Origin: Sporosarcina sp. ZBG7A
Lineage (GTDB): Bacteria > Bacillota > Bacilli > Bacillales_A > Planococcaceae
Direction of reading: 5' to 3'
Assembly (NCBI RefSeq): GCF_000813425.1
Contig: NZ_JWIB01000019.1
Span: forward strand, 46,859 to 110,858
DNA length: 64,000 nt
A model generated the notes under the pieces. It saw nothing but the letters and a program-made list of their open reading frames with translations. It made no database searches and was not told the DNA's origin. A program made the position numbers and the translations under genes. Shown piece after piece: positions 54,487 through 63,980 of the stretch. Each line of letters starts with the position of its first letter. Position 1 is the stretch's first letter.

Positions 54487-55097
54487 GCGTTCATCCCCGC
54501 CTCGCCAATCAGATTCGGAAGTTCTTTTTCGAATTTGCGCATGGCCACGCCACGGTGTGAAATCGCTGCTTTTTCAGCTGGCGTCAACTCTGCCATCGCT
54601 TTTCCTTCTGAAGGTACGTAGAAAATCGGATCGTATCCAAAGCCATTCTCCCCATGACGTTCAAATAGAATTGAACCATCACAACTTCCAGAAAACGTTT
54701 TTGTTTCGATTCCAGGTCCTGCAATAGCTAACACGCAACGAAAGCGTGCGTCTCTAGAGCCTTCAGGAACGTCTTTAAGGCCGTTTAACGCTTTATCGAT
54801 ATTGGCCTCATCGTCTTTCGGTTCCCCTGCATAACGGGCCGAGTAGACCCCTGGTTCGCCGTTTAATGCATCAATCTCAAGACCACTGTCATCTGAAATG
54901 ACCCATTTACCTAGAATCTTCGCAGTTTCCTCTGCTTTCAGAATTGCATTCTCTTCGAAAGTCGTTCCTGTTTCCTCGACATCGATCGGCTCGTCCAAAT
55001 CTTTCAGAGAAATCACTTCGATACCATGAGGTTTGAACAACTGTTCAAAGTCTCTCACTTTCCCTTTATTGTTCGTTGCGACTAAAATTTGTTTCAT
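54483..55097 (-). CDS. rdgB: XTP/dITP diphosphatase (RdgB/HAM1, YsnA)
   Basis: A 204-residue protein with [16 protein letters not shown], the [11 protein letters not shown] loop, [23 protein letters not shown] and [21 protein letters not shown] near the end. It hydrolyses non-canonical purine triphosphates. It overlaps rph and ysnB by 4 bp each. Confidence 0.95.
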   Translation of the reverse strand: MKQILVATNNKGKVRDFEQLFKPHGIEVISLKDLDEPIDVEETGTTFEENAILKAEETAKILGKWVISDDSGLEIDALNGEPGVYSARYAGEPKDDEANIDKALNGLKDVPEGSRDARFRCVLAIAGPGIETKTFSGSCDGSILFERHGENGFGYDPIFYVPSEGKAMAELTPAEKAAISHRGVAMRKFEKELPNLIGEAGMNA

Positions 55098-55852
55098 TGT
55101 GCAGCCTCCTCTTTAGATTCGATCATGTCACAAATCGGTCCGAGTGCTAGTTTTTGTAGGTCAATCAATTGTTGGATTCCGTTTTCAGCAAGGTCTAGTA
55201 ATCCATTCATCTCTTTGCGTGTAAATGTAGACTCTTCTCCTGTACCTTGTAACTCAACAAACTCACCATTGCTCGTCATGACAACGTTCATATCTACTGC
55301 TGCAGAGGAATCTTCGATGTAATCCAAATCGAGGATAAGTTCGTCTTGTTCTGATTTCCCGACACTCGTTGCAGCTAAGTATTGATTAATCGGGAATTTA
55401 GGTAGTTTCTTTTGCTCCACAATGCCTGCAGTCGCTAGCGCCATTGCAACAAACGCGCCTGTAATAGACGCTGTTCGTGTTCCGCCGTCAGCTTGTATGA
55501 CGTCACAGTCAATCCAAATCGTACGCTCTCCAAGTGCTTCTAGGTCAATTACGGCACGTAGCGCTCTTCCGATCAAACGCTGGATTTCCATTGTACGTCC
55601 ACCGATTTTCCCCTTCGTTGCTTCACGTTGTGTCCGTTGCCCCGTTGCTCTTGGCAGCATTGAATATTCTGCAGTAACCCAACCTTTTCCGCTACCACGC
55701 AAAAATGGGGGTACCCTGTCTTCAACAGATGCGTTACAAATCACCTTTGTATTCCCAACTGTGATCAGAACCGATCCCTCGGGATGAAGTAAATAATCTT
55801 TTTCAATCTGCACATTTCTTAGTGCGTTAACTGCTCGTCCATCATGTCTCAT
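55094..55852 (-). CDS. rph: Ribonuclease PH
   Basis: A 252-residue protein with [17 protein letters not shown], the catalytic-site [21 protein letters not shown] and the later [17 protein letters not shown]. It trims tRNA 3' ends phosphorolytically. Overlaps rdgB by 4 bp. Confidence 0.96.
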   Translation of the reverse strand: MRHDGRAVNALRNVQIEKDYLLHPEGSVLITVGNTKVICNASVEDRVPPFLRGSGKGWVTAEYSMLPRATGQRTQREATKGKIGGRTMEIQRLIGRALRAVIDLEALGERTIWIDCDVIQADGGTRTASITGAFVAMALATAGIVEQKKLPKFPINQYLAATSVGKSEQDELILDLDYIEDSSAAVDMNVVMTSNGEFVELQGTGEESTFTRKEMNGLLDLAENGIQQLIDLQKLALGPICDMIESKEEAAQ

Positions 55853-55914
55853 TCATATATTCCCTCTTTCTTTTCATCCATCCATCTTATCATATCTATT
55901 CAAACCCACGCAAA

Positions 55915-55939
55915 AACCCGGCAACCAGCACGCCGGGTT
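55915..55939 (-). terminator. Rho-independent terminator between murI and rph
   Basis: Arms AACCCGGC and GCCGGGTT around 9 bases, followed on the minus strand by TTTG. It lies 25 bp after murI. Confidence 0.65.
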
Positions 55940-55963
55940 AGTGAATTTGATATCTACTACACG

Positions 55964-56770
55964 TTAAAGAACTAGCTTCTCCACAACTGGATCCGCTATA
56001 TGTAACCAATCTTTTACGATTAACGCAAAATGAGCTGGGTTTCCCGTCGTGTAGAACGTAGAAATTCGTTCCGTCGACGCTTCCCGGTGAAGCTGTAGCT
56101 CATCCAAAATATGAATTGCCGTATCCGCTGTTGCAGACCCCGAAGTAATGAGCTCTGTTCCTGCAGGTAAGTGCTTTCGTATGAAATGCGACAACAAAGG
56201 AAAATGTGTACATCCTAAAATCACGGCATCGAACGTCTCGGAAGATAGTGGCGCAAGCGTCTTCTCGACGACTTGATCTGCCTCTTCCAACTTATATACG
56301 CCCCGTTCCACAATTGGAACAAATTCAGGACACGCAAGCCCATGAACGCATGCATCCGGTGACAATGCTAAAATCGCATGGTCATATGCCTGGCTTTTCA
56401 CAGTCCCACTTGTCCCGAGAACGACAATCTGTTTTGACACGGATTTTTTAACCGCTGTACGTGCCCCTGGTTCGATTACACCGATAATTGGAAAGTCGAA
56501 CATAGGTTGTACGTGTTCCAACGCAAATGCGGTCGCCGTGTTACAAGCGATGACTACCATTTTAACGCCGAACTCGTTGAGGGCACTGATTAATTCTTGA
56601 GTGAACTTGACGACTTCTTGTGGAGACCGGTTGCCATACGGGCAGCGGGCGTCATCTCCTATGTATAGAAATTGTTCGTTCGGCATCCGATTCAGGAGCT
56701 CGTCCATCACTGTAAGGCCGCCCACTCCTGAGTCGATAATGCCGATTGGTAAATCTGAGAATTCTTTCAT
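55964..56770 (-). CDS. racE: Glutamate racemase
   Basis: A 268-residue protein with both catalytic cysteines in VVIACNTATA and VILGCTHFPLL, and GIIDSGVGGLTV near the N-terminus. It makes D-glutamate for peptidoglycan. It is immediately downstream of the marR gene (1 bp apart); in B. subtilis gerM follows at this place, but here rph is next. Confidence 0.96.
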   Translation of the reverse strand: MKEFSDLPIGIIDSGVGGLTVMDELLNRMPNEQFLYIGDDARCPYGNRSPQEVVKFTQELISALNEFGVKMVVIACNTATAFALEHVQPMFDFPIIGVIEPGARTAVKKSVSKQIVVLGTSGTVKSQAYDHAILALSPDACVHGLACPEFVPIVERGVYKLEEADQVVEKTLAPLSSETFDAVILGCTHFPLLSHFIRKHLPAGTELITSGSATADTAIHILDELQLHREASTERISTFYTTGNPAHFALIVKDWLHIADPVVEKLVL

Positions 56771-56771
56771 G

Positions 56772-57221
56772 TTATTCTGTGCTCATTTCCACGTGTAGTT
56801 TTGATAGTAGTTCAGTAAACGTTGACAATTCTTCTGGGTTAAAATCTTTTACAACATCTTGTAAGTAGTCACGTCGCTTATCGATTACTTCTTCGATTAC
56901 GCGCTCGCCTTCTGCTAATAAATGAATCCGTACGACACGACGATCTTTTTCGTCACGTACTCGTTTCACCAATTCATTCTTTTCCATTCGATCGACTAAA
57001 TCAGTTGTCGTACTGAATGCTAAAAACATTTTGTTCGACAGATCCCCAATGGTCATATCTCCATGCTCAAACAACCATTGTAGTGCGATGAATTGAGGAG
57101 GTGTAATGGTATAATTACTTAGTATCTGACGCCCTTGTTGTTTAATAATCGCTGCAATGTAACGCAAATCTTTCTCCATTTGGTGAATTTCTTCAAGATT
57201 CGCTGTGACTTTTTCTGTCAA
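56772..57221 (-). CDS. MarR-family transcriptional regulator (YsmB-like)
   Basis: A winged-helix MarR protein: TPPQFIALQWLFEHGDMTIGDLSNKM, then FSTTTDLVDRMEKNELVKRVRDEKDRRVVRIHL. The start is probably TTG 57221 with GGAG 9 bases before (149 residues); an in-frame TTG at 57275 lacks a site. It is the counterpart of B. subtilis ysmB, placed directly upstream of the racemase gene. Confidence 0.88.
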   Translation of the reverse strand: MTEKVTANLEEIHQMEKDLRYIAAIIKQQGRQILSNYTITPPQFIALQWLFEHGDMTIGDLSNKMFLAFSTTTDLVDRMEKNELVKRVRDEKDRRVVRIHLLAEGERVIEEVIDKRRDYLQDVVKDFNPEELSTFTELLSKLHVEMSTE

Positions 57222-57396
57222 TGATACCAGCTCCAAATCATGAGTTTGCTTATTATTTTCCTCTTTAATCTTCAAAAATGCAATACATAACTAACCACCG
57301 GAAGAGTCAATGCTTCACTTAGAAGGCTTGACTCCACGAGATTGTCACATTTTAAAGATTCGACAATGCCAGATACACTCATCCATTACCTACTTA

Positions 57397-57786
57397 TTAT
57401 ACTTCTTTGACAACTGTTCTTGCATAGGAATCATGTGGTAATATTTCCCCACCACTTTTTTCAAACTCTTGGCGATTCCTAATGAACTGAAACGTACTGA
57501 AAGTATCACGATAGAACGTTCTTTTTATAATCTGATTGGTGCTCAAATCGGACCCATTTTCACTTTCCAATACCAATCCCATTTTCTTATAGCCGACAGT
57601 TTGTCCACTTCTAAGTAGTTGAGCACATTCGAGAGTACACGCGACAACGGATGGCGTCACGAGAGCATGAATTGCTTCATTCTTCACCTTTTTTCGGAGA
57701 AAGTATTCAGCCACGCCTACTACGGCAGTGGATATCGCCAAGTCAATGAAATATGCCTTCGTCCTTTTTTTAGTAATCGATTTCAT
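57397..57786 (-). CDS. RDD-family-like membrane protein
   Basis: A 129-residue protein: N-terminal KKRTKAYFIDLAISTAVVGVAEYFL (RDD-type R..D), a second hydrophobic segment ALVTPSVVACTLECAQLL, then SGQTVGYKKMGLVLES, corresponding to the GKKLMGL motif of RDD proteins. ATG 57786 follows AGGAGG. Short for the family, with a non-membrane tail. Function unknown. Confidence 0.75.
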   Translation of the reverse strand: MKSITKKRTKAYFIDLAISTAVVGVAEYFLRKKVKNEAIHALVTPSVVACTLECAQLLRSGQTVGYKKMGLVLESENGSDLSTNQIIKRTFYRDTFSTFQFIRNRQEFEKSGGEILPHDSYARTVVKEV

Positions 57787-57892
57787 CACCTATTCCTCCT
57801 TTTAAATGCGTTCGTTAAAATCTTGATATAGATTTAGTTTAGCACAACCTATTGGATCCTACCGCCTCACAAATTACAATGTAAATGAATGA

Positions 57893-57932
57893 CAAAGAAA
57901 AAAAGGTTGCAAAAATCTCCGCAACCTTTTTA
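57893..57932 (-). terminator. Rho-independent terminator of gerE
   Basis: Arms AAAAAGGTTGC and GCAACCTTTTT around a 10-base loop, with extra A/T runs on both sides. It lies about 15 bp after gerE. Confidence 0.85.
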
Positions 57933-57946
57933 ATAGCGTACAGATA

Positions 57947-58171
57947 CTAATTCAAACTGAGCTCGCCGAGTCTAAGCAATTCTATCATCGCTTGTGCTCG
58001 ACCAGAAACGCCAAGCTTTTGAATTGTATTTGAAATGTGATTGCGGACAGTTTTTTCACTAATCCCAAGCTTTCCCGCAATTTCTTTCGTTGTATGATCG
58101 GCTATGAGCAATGTGAAAATTTCACGTTCCCTACCAGTGAGAACAGATCGGTTGTTTAACTCCTCCATCAA
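57947..58171 (-). CDS. gerE: Spore-coat transcriptional regulator GerE
   Basis: A 73-74 residue LuxR-type helix-turn-helix with no receiver domain: LTGREREIFTLLIADHTTKEIA, then ISEKTVRNHISNTIQKLGVSGRAQAMIELLRLGEL. Length and sequence match B. subtilis GerE. It controls late mother-cell genes during sporulation. The preceding gene encodes the thioesterase, as in B. subtilis. Confidence 0.96.
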   Translation of the reverse strand: MMEELNNRSVLTGREREIFTLLIADHTTKEIAGKLGISEKTVRNHISNTIQKLGVSGRAQAMIELLRLGELSLN

Positions 58172-58233
58172 GACGCGCCCCTCCTATTCGGTTTCCCTTT
58201 ACAGTATTCCAAGTAGGGAGAGGCTGTGCCGGC

Positions 58234-58689
58234 TTAATTCCTAGTTCTTTCGTAGAACAAATCCTTTTCCTCTTCTGTCCAAGCGACACCCGAGCCCGTC
58301 TTCTTCGAGATTTGCACCATCGCACCCCGTCCAGTGAACACGACGTCACCCTTCGCATTCTTCGCCATATAATGAATATCGACGGAACTCTTCCCAATCG
58401 ACTCCGCTTTCACATACACATCAATTGATTCATCAAAGAACACTTGCTTCATATAATCACACTGTAGGTCCGCCACAACCGGAATGCGTTCTCCCTGCGG
58501 ATCCAGCCAATCATTCATCAATCCCAAACTTTTTAAATAGTCAATCCGCGCCTGCTCAAAATAAGCAAACGTCACTGTATTATTCAAATGCCCAAACATA
58601 TCCGTCTCTGAAAACCGAACCCGCATCGGCGCCGAAAACCGAAACCCCTCTTCCCACTCCTCAAAATTCTTTATATAATTCTGCTTCAT
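58234..58689 (-). CDS. ysmA: Acyl-CoA thioesterase (YsmA-like)
   Basis: A 151-residue hotdog-fold protein from ATG 58689 (GGGGGAG 6-7 bases before). Motifs: MRVRFSETDMFGHLNNTVTFAYFEQARIDYL with the active-site DMFGHLNN, then VDIHYMAKNAKGDVV. Same place as ysmA in B. subtilis, between sdhB and gerE. Confidence 0.9.
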   Translation of the reverse strand: MKQNYIKNFEEWEEGFRFSAPMRVRFSETDMFGHLNNTVTFAYFEQARIDYLKSLGLMNDWLDPQGERIPVVADLQCDYMKQVFFDESIDVYVKAESIGKSSVDIHYMAKNAKGDVVFTGRGAMVQISKKTGSGVAWTEEEKDLFYERTRN

Positions 58690-58893
58690 TCTATTCTCCC
58701 CCAGTCCATAAAGTGAATCACCATTCATTATCCTATTATATCAAACAACTCAGACAATAAGTAGTGATTCCCTCTAATGGTTAACTCTTTATGATTTATG
58801 TTGTCTACAATCCTTCTATCAATTCAGAGAGATAGAACTGTCACTTGAAGTAGTTTTTATGATGAAAGTATAAGTCGTCGCCTACTCCAATCC
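58690..58893. other. Non-coding interval
   Basis: About 200 bp upstream of ysmA, with no open frame; it should hold the ysmA/gerE promoter on the minus strand. Confidence 0.4.
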
Positions 58894-59020
58894 GTTGATT
58901 TAAACGGAAGTCGGCGACTCCTGCGGAATTAGCGAAGATCGAAGACCCTGGACTGAGCGTAGCGATGGAAGCGGCTGAGATCGAGCCCGCGGAAAGCGTC
59001 CGTCTGCAGTGTAAATCAAC
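58894..59020. repeat. Intergenic repeat element with 9 bp inverted ends
   Basis: A 127 bp GC-rich stretch bounded by GTTGATTTA and TAAATCAAC. Inside are GGCGACTCCTGCGGAA near the left and CCCGCGGAAAGCGTCCGTCTGC near the right. I recall similar sequences recurring many times in Planococcaceae and Bacillaceae genomes, but cannot confirm by search. No open frame with a start site. It lies between sdhB and ysmA. Confidence 0.65.
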
Positions 59021-59043
59021 ACCGTCCAAGAATTCATTCCAAC

Positions 59044-59092
59044 AAAAAAAGCCCAGAAAATCAGCTCTCGCTGACTTTCCGGACACTCTTCA
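59044..59092 (-). terminator. Rho-independent terminator of the sdh operon
   Basis: Arms GTCCGGAAAGTCAGC and GCTGATTTTCTGGGC on the minus strand followed by TTTTTTT, 10 bp after the sdhB stop. Confidence 0.85.
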
Positions 59093-59100
59093 AGTAGACA

Positions 59101-59901
59101 TCAGTCTACCATATGGTCACTTCCGAAGAAGTTCTTAAACATTTGTACAGTCGTCGCACGGTTCATCGCCGCAATAGAAGTTGTCAAAGGAATCCCCTTC
59201 GGACAAGCCACTACACAGTTCTGTGAGTTACCGCACTCACCAAGACCGCCATCTGTCATCAACGCTGACAAACGCTCATCCTTGTTCTGTGCACCCGTTG
59301 GATGTGTATTGAACAAACGGACTTGTGAGATCGCAAATGGTCCCATGAAGTTTGTTTGATCGTTAACATTCGGGCATGCCTCTAGACATACTCCACACGT
59401 CATACACTTCGAAAGCTCATATGCCCACTGACGCTTACGCTCAGGCATACGTGGTCCTTCTCCAAGATCATACGTACCATCAATCGGAATCCATGCTTTG
59501 ATTTTCTTAAGAGAATCGAACATGCCTTCACGATCGACAACCAAGTCACGAACGACTGGGAATGTACGCATCGGCTCTAATTTAATCGGCTGTGTTAACT
59601 GATCGACCAACGCTGTACACGACTGGCGTGGACGGCCGTTGATGACCATTGAACATGCTCCACAAACTTCTTCTAGACAGTTCATGTCCCAGTTGATTGG
59701 CGTCGTCTTCTCACCATTTTTATTCACTGGGTTACGTCGGATTTCCATCAAAGCAGAAATGACGTTCATGTTGGCTTTATATGGGACTTCGAAAGATTCC
59801 ATATACGGCGCAGATTCAGGTGTATCTTGCCGTTGGATTTCGAATAATACGGTTTTAGCGGGAGCTGCCTGTTCTTGAACAGCTGTTTGGTGTTCACTCA
59901 T
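59101..59901 (-). CDS. sdhB: Succinate dehydrogenase iron-sulfur subunit
   Basis: A 266-residue protein with the [2Fe-2S] motif CLEEVCGACSMVINGRPRQSC, the [4Fe-4S] CMTCGVCLEACP and the [3Fe-4S] CGNSQNCVVACPKG. It transfers electrons from SdhA to the membrane cytochrome. The last gene of sdhCAB; a terminator follows at once. Confidence 0.97.
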   Translation of the reverse strand: MSEHQTAVQEQAAPAKTVLFEIQRQDTPESAPYMESFEVPYKANMNVISALMEIRRNPVNKNGEKTTPINWDMNCLEEVCGACSMVINGRPRQSCTALVDQLTQPIKLEPMRTFPVVRDLVVDREGMFDSLKKIKAWIPIDGTYDLGEGPRMPERKRQWAYELSKCMTCGVCLEACPNVNDQTNFMGPFAISQVRLFNTHPTGAQNKDERLSALMTDGGLGECGNSQNCVVACPKGIPLTTSIAAMNRATTVQMFKNFFGSDHMVD

Positions 59902-59956
59902 TTCCGTCAGTCTCCTTTCGATGCGAAATTATCGTCTTACTCGAGTCGCGTCTAGT

Positions 59957-61705
59957 TTATTTAGATGAAGAATAATCACGTTTACGAGGTGGAATCAGTG
60001 AAACATCCACTTCTTCGTACGTTAAGATCGGTGCAGATTCACCGTCAAACGTTGCAATTGTCGTCTTCAAGAAGTTCTCATCATCACGTTCTGGGAAATC
60101 AGGCTTGTAGTGAGCCCCACGGCTTTCGTTTCGGTTCAGTGCACCAAGAGTGATGACACGAGCCAAGTAAAGCATGTTTTTCAACTGACGAGTGAATGTC
60201 GCACCTTGGTTTGACCATTGCTGTGTATCTGTCATGTTGATGTTTTCCCAACGCTCAAGCAATTCTTGAATCTTTTTGTCTGTCGCTTCCAAACGATCGT
60301 TATAACGAACTACCGTTACGTTCTCAGTCATCAGTTCCCCAAGTTCGCGGTGAATCACATATGCGTTCTCAGTTCCCTTCATGTTGAGGATCGCTTCCCA
60401 CTTCACTTGCTCTTCTTTCACAGCGTCGTCGAAGATCTTAGAAGGCATATCGTCTGCAGAGTGCTTCAGACCCTTCATATACTTAACGGCTTCTGGTCCA
60501 GCAAGCATTCCGCCATAGATGGCAGATAGCAGTGAGTTGGCACCTAGACGGTTACCACCGTGTTGTGAGTAATCACATTCACCCGCAGCAAATAGGCCTG
60601 GGATAGATGTGTGCTGTTCGTAATCGACCCAAAGTCCGCCCATTGAATAGTGGACAGCCGGGAAAATTTTCATAGGAACTTTACGTGGGTCATCCCCAGT
60701 AAATTTCTCGTAGATCTCAATGATTCCGCCAAGCTTGATATCAAGCTCTTTAGGATCCTTGTGAGACAAATCGAGGTATACCATGTTCTCTCCGTTGATA
60801 CCAAGCCGCTGGTTTACACACACGTCAAAGATTTCACGCGTCGCAACGTCACGTGGCACGAGGTTTCCGTATGCCGGATATTTCTCCTCTAGGAAGTACC
60901 AAGGCTTACCGTCTTTATATGTCCAAATTCGGCCACCTTCACCACGTGCAGATTCACTCATGAGACGAAGTTTGTCGTCTCCAGGAATTGCAGTCGGGTG
61001 AATCTGGATGAATTCTCCGTTTGCATATTTTGCCCCTTGTTGATAAACGATGGAAGCTGCTGAACCTGTGTTAATGACAGAGTTCGTAGACTTACCAAAG
61101 ATGATTCCAGGTCCGCCAGTTGCCATTATAACAGCGTCACCAGGGAATGCTTTGATTTCCATAGTTTTAAGGTTCTGTGCTTTGATACCACGGCAAACGC
61201 CTTCGTCATCCATGATGATGCCGAGGAATTCCCAGTGTTCGAATTTCTGAACTAGACCCGCAACTTCTTGCGCACGAACTTGCTCGTCCAATGCGTAAAG
61301 AAGCTGTTGTCCAGTAGTTGCACCTGCATACGCAGTACGGTGATGCATTGTTCCGCCAAAACGACGGAAGTCCAATAGCCCTTCCGGAGTACGGTTGAAC
61401 ATAACGCCCATACGGTCAAGCAAGTGGATGATTCCTGGTGCTGCTTCAGCCATCGCTTTTACAGGGGGCTGGTTCGCAAGGAAATCGCCTCCGTAAATCG
61501 TATCATCAAAGTGAATCATAGGGGAATCCCCTTCACCCTTTGTGTTTACAGCGCCATTAATACCGCCTTGAGCACAAACGGAGTGAGAACGTTTCACAGG
61601 AACGAGGGAAAACAAGTCTACTCCGACGCCTTCTTCTGATGCCTTGATGGTCGCCATTAGGCCGGCAAGACCGCCACCGACGACAATCACTCTACCTTTT
61701 GACAT
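59957..61705 (-). CDS. sdhA: Succinate dehydrogenase flavoprotein subunit
   Basis: A 582-residue protein from ATG 61705 (GAGGAG about 10 bases before). FAD-binding VVGGGLAGLMATIKASE, the FAD-attachment His in HSVCAQGGINGA, and later GEGGRIW and NRLGANSLLSAIYGGMLAG. Middle gene of sdhCAB. Confidence 0.96.
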   Translation of the reverse strand: MSKGRVIVVGGGLAGLMATIKASEEGVGVDLFSLVPVKRSHSVCAQGGINGAVNTKGEGDSPMIHFDDTIYGGDFLANQPPVKAMAEAAPGIIHLLDRMGVMFNRTPEGLLDFRRFGGTMHHRTAYAGATTGQQLLYALDEQVRAQEVAGLVQKFEHWEFLGIIMDDEGVCRGIKAQNLKTMEIKAFPGDAVIMATGGPGIIFGKSTNSVINTGSAASIVYQQGAKYANGEFIQIHPTAIPGDDKLRLMSESARGEGGRIWTYKDGKPWYFLEEKYPAYGNLVPRDVATREIFDVCVNQRLGINGENMVYLDLSHKDPKELDIKLGGIIEIYEKFTGDDPRKVPMKIFPAVHYSMGGLWVDYEQHTSIPGLFAAGECDYSQHGGNRLGANSLLSAIYGGMLAGPEAVKYMKGLKHSADDMPSKIFDDAVKEEQVKWEAILNMKGTENAYVIHRELGELMTENVTVVRYNDRLEATDKKIQELLERWENINMTDTQQWSNQGATFTRQLKNMLYLARVITLGALNRNESRGAHYKPDFPERDDENFLKTTIATFDGESAPILTYEEVDVSLIPPRKRDYSSSK

Positions 61706-61748
61706 TATTGTTTCACTCCTCAAAGTTTACATAATAACGTAGTATTTC

Positions 61749-62357
61749 TTAAGCGAATGCAAATAGTGCGCGCATTCCAATCACAGAAAGAATTATAAAA
61801 ATACCTAGTGTTACATAAGTAACAATCTTCTGTGAGCGTGGTGATTGTGCCAATCCCCAAGTTACTAGGAATGACCAAACGCCGTTCGCCAAGTGGAATG
61901 TAGCCGCAAGAATACCTAGCGCGTAGAACACGATCATGAATGGAGATTGGAAGATCTCTGCCATCATATCGTAGTTAACTTCCGCACCAAATAATTTCTG
62001 GATACGTGTTTCATAAATGTGCCATGCAATGAAGATGACAAGGAATACTCCCGTTACACGCTGCAACATGAACATCCAGTTACGGAAAGTTCCATAACGT
62101 TGCACGTTGTTCTTCGAAGTAAATGCAAGATACACTCCGTAAAACGCGTGGAACATGAGCGGTATGTAGATGACGAACCATTCAAGGAAATAAATGAACG
62201 GCAGGTTTTCAATAAAGTGCGCCGCTGTGTTAAATGATTCAGCACCTTTTGTTGCAAAATGGTTGATGATTAAGTGTTGCGTCACAAACAAACCAATTGG
62301 AATAATTCCAAGCAATGAATGCAGTCGGCGCCAGTAAAACTCTGATTCTCTCACCAA
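61749..62357 (-). CDS. sdhC: Succinate dehydrogenase cytochrome b558 subunit
   Basis: A 202-residue, five-helix membrane protein with REFYWRRLHSLLG-like N-terminus (SEFYWRRLHSLLGIIPIG) and the His residues of the di-haem Bacillus type (QHLIINHFA, MFHAFYG, AWHIYE, ATFHLANG). The start is TTG 62357 or GTG 62354, behind GGGAGGG. First gene of sdhCAB. Confidence 0.94.
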   Translation of the reverse strand: MVRESEFYWRRLHSLLGIIPIGLFVTQHLIINHFATKGAESFNTAAHFIENLPFIYFLEWFVIYIPLMFHAFYGVYLAFTSKNNVQRYGTFRNWMFMLQRVTGVFLVIFIAWHIYETRIQKLFGAEVNYDMMAEIFQSPFMIVFYALGILAATFHLANGVWSFLVTWGLAQSPRSQKIVTYVTLGIFIILSVIGMRALFAFA

Positions 62358-62587
62358 GTGATTTACCCTCCCTTATTTCGGAGCCGGATGTCTTTTTCTA
62401 CCTGATAAAACGACAAGCGAATGTTTGACGGTCCGTCTCTTCATGTTACAATATAATAACATGTACATTGTACTCCTCCATATTGGGAAGGTCAAGGTGA
62501 CGAACTTGTATGATTGACCTTTTAGTTGCAAATCTAATGACATACCATGAGAGGTAATTTGATAGATACGAAAGGGATGCTCGCGAT

Positions 62588-63004
62588 TTGGCACACGAAT
62601 CAACTGGAGAGCCGACACGATTCGGCTACGAACTACTGAGAGACCATGTAATTCCTGGCATTCTCGGGAAACATGAAGATGATATTCTTTATTGGGCGGG
62701 AAAAGAGATTGCCCGTAAGTTCCCTGTCTTTTCCGTCGATGAAATCCATGACTTCTTTAAAGAAGCTGGTTGGGGCGAATTGAGTTTAGTGAGTTCAGGT
62801 AAGGAAGAAGCTGACTATCAGTTGTCTGAACGGATTACTTCTCCAGCTACGAAGGATTCGTATCACTTGGAGTCCGGTTTCATAGCTGAGCAATACCAGA
62901 TCGCGAACGGTTGCTTGACGGAATGTTACGGCTCACGAGATGAGAAAACCGGACAAATCATCTTGCAAGTACGTTGGGATGAAACCTTTAAGATAGAAAA
63001 ATAA
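62588..63004 (+). CDS. yslB: DUF2507 protein YslB
   Basis: A 138-residue protein with FGYELLRDHVIPGILGKHEDDILYWAGKEIARKFPV, the DUF2507 (V4R-like) pattern. Starts at TTG 62588 behind AAAGGG. Divergent from sdhCAB, as in B. subtilis where yslB precedes sdhC in the same direction as uvrC; the same neighbour is kept here. It is a cytoplasmic protein of unknown function. Confidence 0.9.
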   Translation: MAHESTGEPTRFGYELLRDHVIPGILGKHEDDILYWAGKEIARKFPVFSVDEIHDFFKEAGWGELSLVSSGKEEADYQLSERITSPATKDSYHLESGFIAEQYQIANGCLTECYGSRDEKTGQIILQVRWDETFKIEK

Positions 63005-63173
63005 TTACTTAGCTGGAGGATGAGCGATTTCTCATACTCCAGTTTTTTGTGTGGAATTTCATCTTTGACTATTGAAGGGATATTCTTGGTTTCAATTGGT
63101 TAAGTGCATGATTTGCGCGAGGTAGAGCTTGGGTGTAGTGGGAATCACGTCGCGTGATAAGGGCTTGCGGATA

Positions 63174-63331
63174 GTTATGATCACTTTTTTGTGCATTATG
63201 AGCATTTTCTCAGTTTTATGATCACATTGCTGGGTTTATGAGCAAATTTCGTGGTTTATGATCACGATTCCAGTTTTATGAGCACATTCTACGATTTATG
63301 ATCACTTCCCCTGTTTTATGAGCACATCACC
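63174..63331 (+). repeat. 20 bp sub-repeat array 1 (8 units)
   Basis: Eight units of about 20 bp; each has a conserved 11 bases TTATGA(T/G)CAC and about 9 variable bases. Units alternate TGATCAC and TGAGCAC. The variable parts recur in copies 2 and 3. Confidence 0.85.
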
Positions 63332-63411
63332 ATCTGTAAGTGGTGGTTGGAGGTTGCACGTGGGATTAGTCGGAGTAAAGTGACACTATTTATCTCTAAT
63401 TGATCACTAAA

Positions 63412-63430
63412 TGCTTCGCATAGCGAAGCA
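63412..63430. repeat. Hairpin in the first unit (TGCTTCGC/GCGAAGCA)
   Basis: Perfect 8 bp stem with a 3-base loop; also at 63769-63787 in the second unit. Confidence 0.75.
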
Positions 63431-63530
63431 CACATAACATCAATTGATTTTAATTGGTTAAGTGCACATTTTGCGCGAGTTAGAGCTTGGATGTAGTGAG
63501 AATCATGCCGCGTGATAGTGGCCTTCGAAT

Positions 63531-63690
63531 TGTTGTGATCACTTTTTGAGATTTATGAGCAAATTTCATGATTTATGATCATTTTCTTGGATTTATGAGC
63601 ACATTTCGTGGGTTATGAGCACAATCTCAGTTTTATGATCACTTTCTACGATTTATGATCACTTCCCTCGTTTTATGAGCACATCACTAG
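63531..63690 (+). repeat. 20 bp sub-repeat array 2 (8 units)
   Basis: Eight units as in array 1, with small differences (TTATGATCATTTTC, GTTATGAGCACAATCTC). Confidence 0.85.
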
Positions 63691-63768
63691 CTGTAAGTGG
63701 TAGCTGGTGGTTGCACGTGGGATTAATCGGAGTAAAGTGACTCAAATCATCTCTGATTGATCACTAAA

Positions 63769-63787
63769 TGCTTCGCACAGCGAAGCA
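63769..63787. repeat. Hairpin in the second unit (TGCTTCGC/GCGAAGCA)
   Basis: Same stem-loop as at 63412, one base of the loop changed. Confidence 0.75.
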
Positions 63788-63887
63788 CACATAACATCAA
63801 TTGATTTTAATTGGTTAAGTGCACATTTTGCGCGAGTTAGAGCTTGAATTACAGTTAATCGTGCCGCGTGATAAGTCCTTGCGGATA

Positions 63888-63980
63888 GTTATGATCACTT
63901 TTTTGTGCTTTATGAGCATTTTCTCAGGTTTATGATCACATTGCTGGGTTTATGAGCATATTTCGTGGTTTATGATCACA
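63888..63980 (+). repeat. 20 bp sub-repeat array 3 (5 units seen)
   Basis: Five units identical or nearly so to the first five of array 1; the fifth is followed by sequence unlike the earlier copies (AATTGAAGATAGTATAG), so the array may end here. Confidence 0.8.

Noticed and set aside
63174..63980. CRISPR array
   Set aside because: Conserved part is only 11 bp, spacers are 9 bp and recur between units, no cas genes are present.
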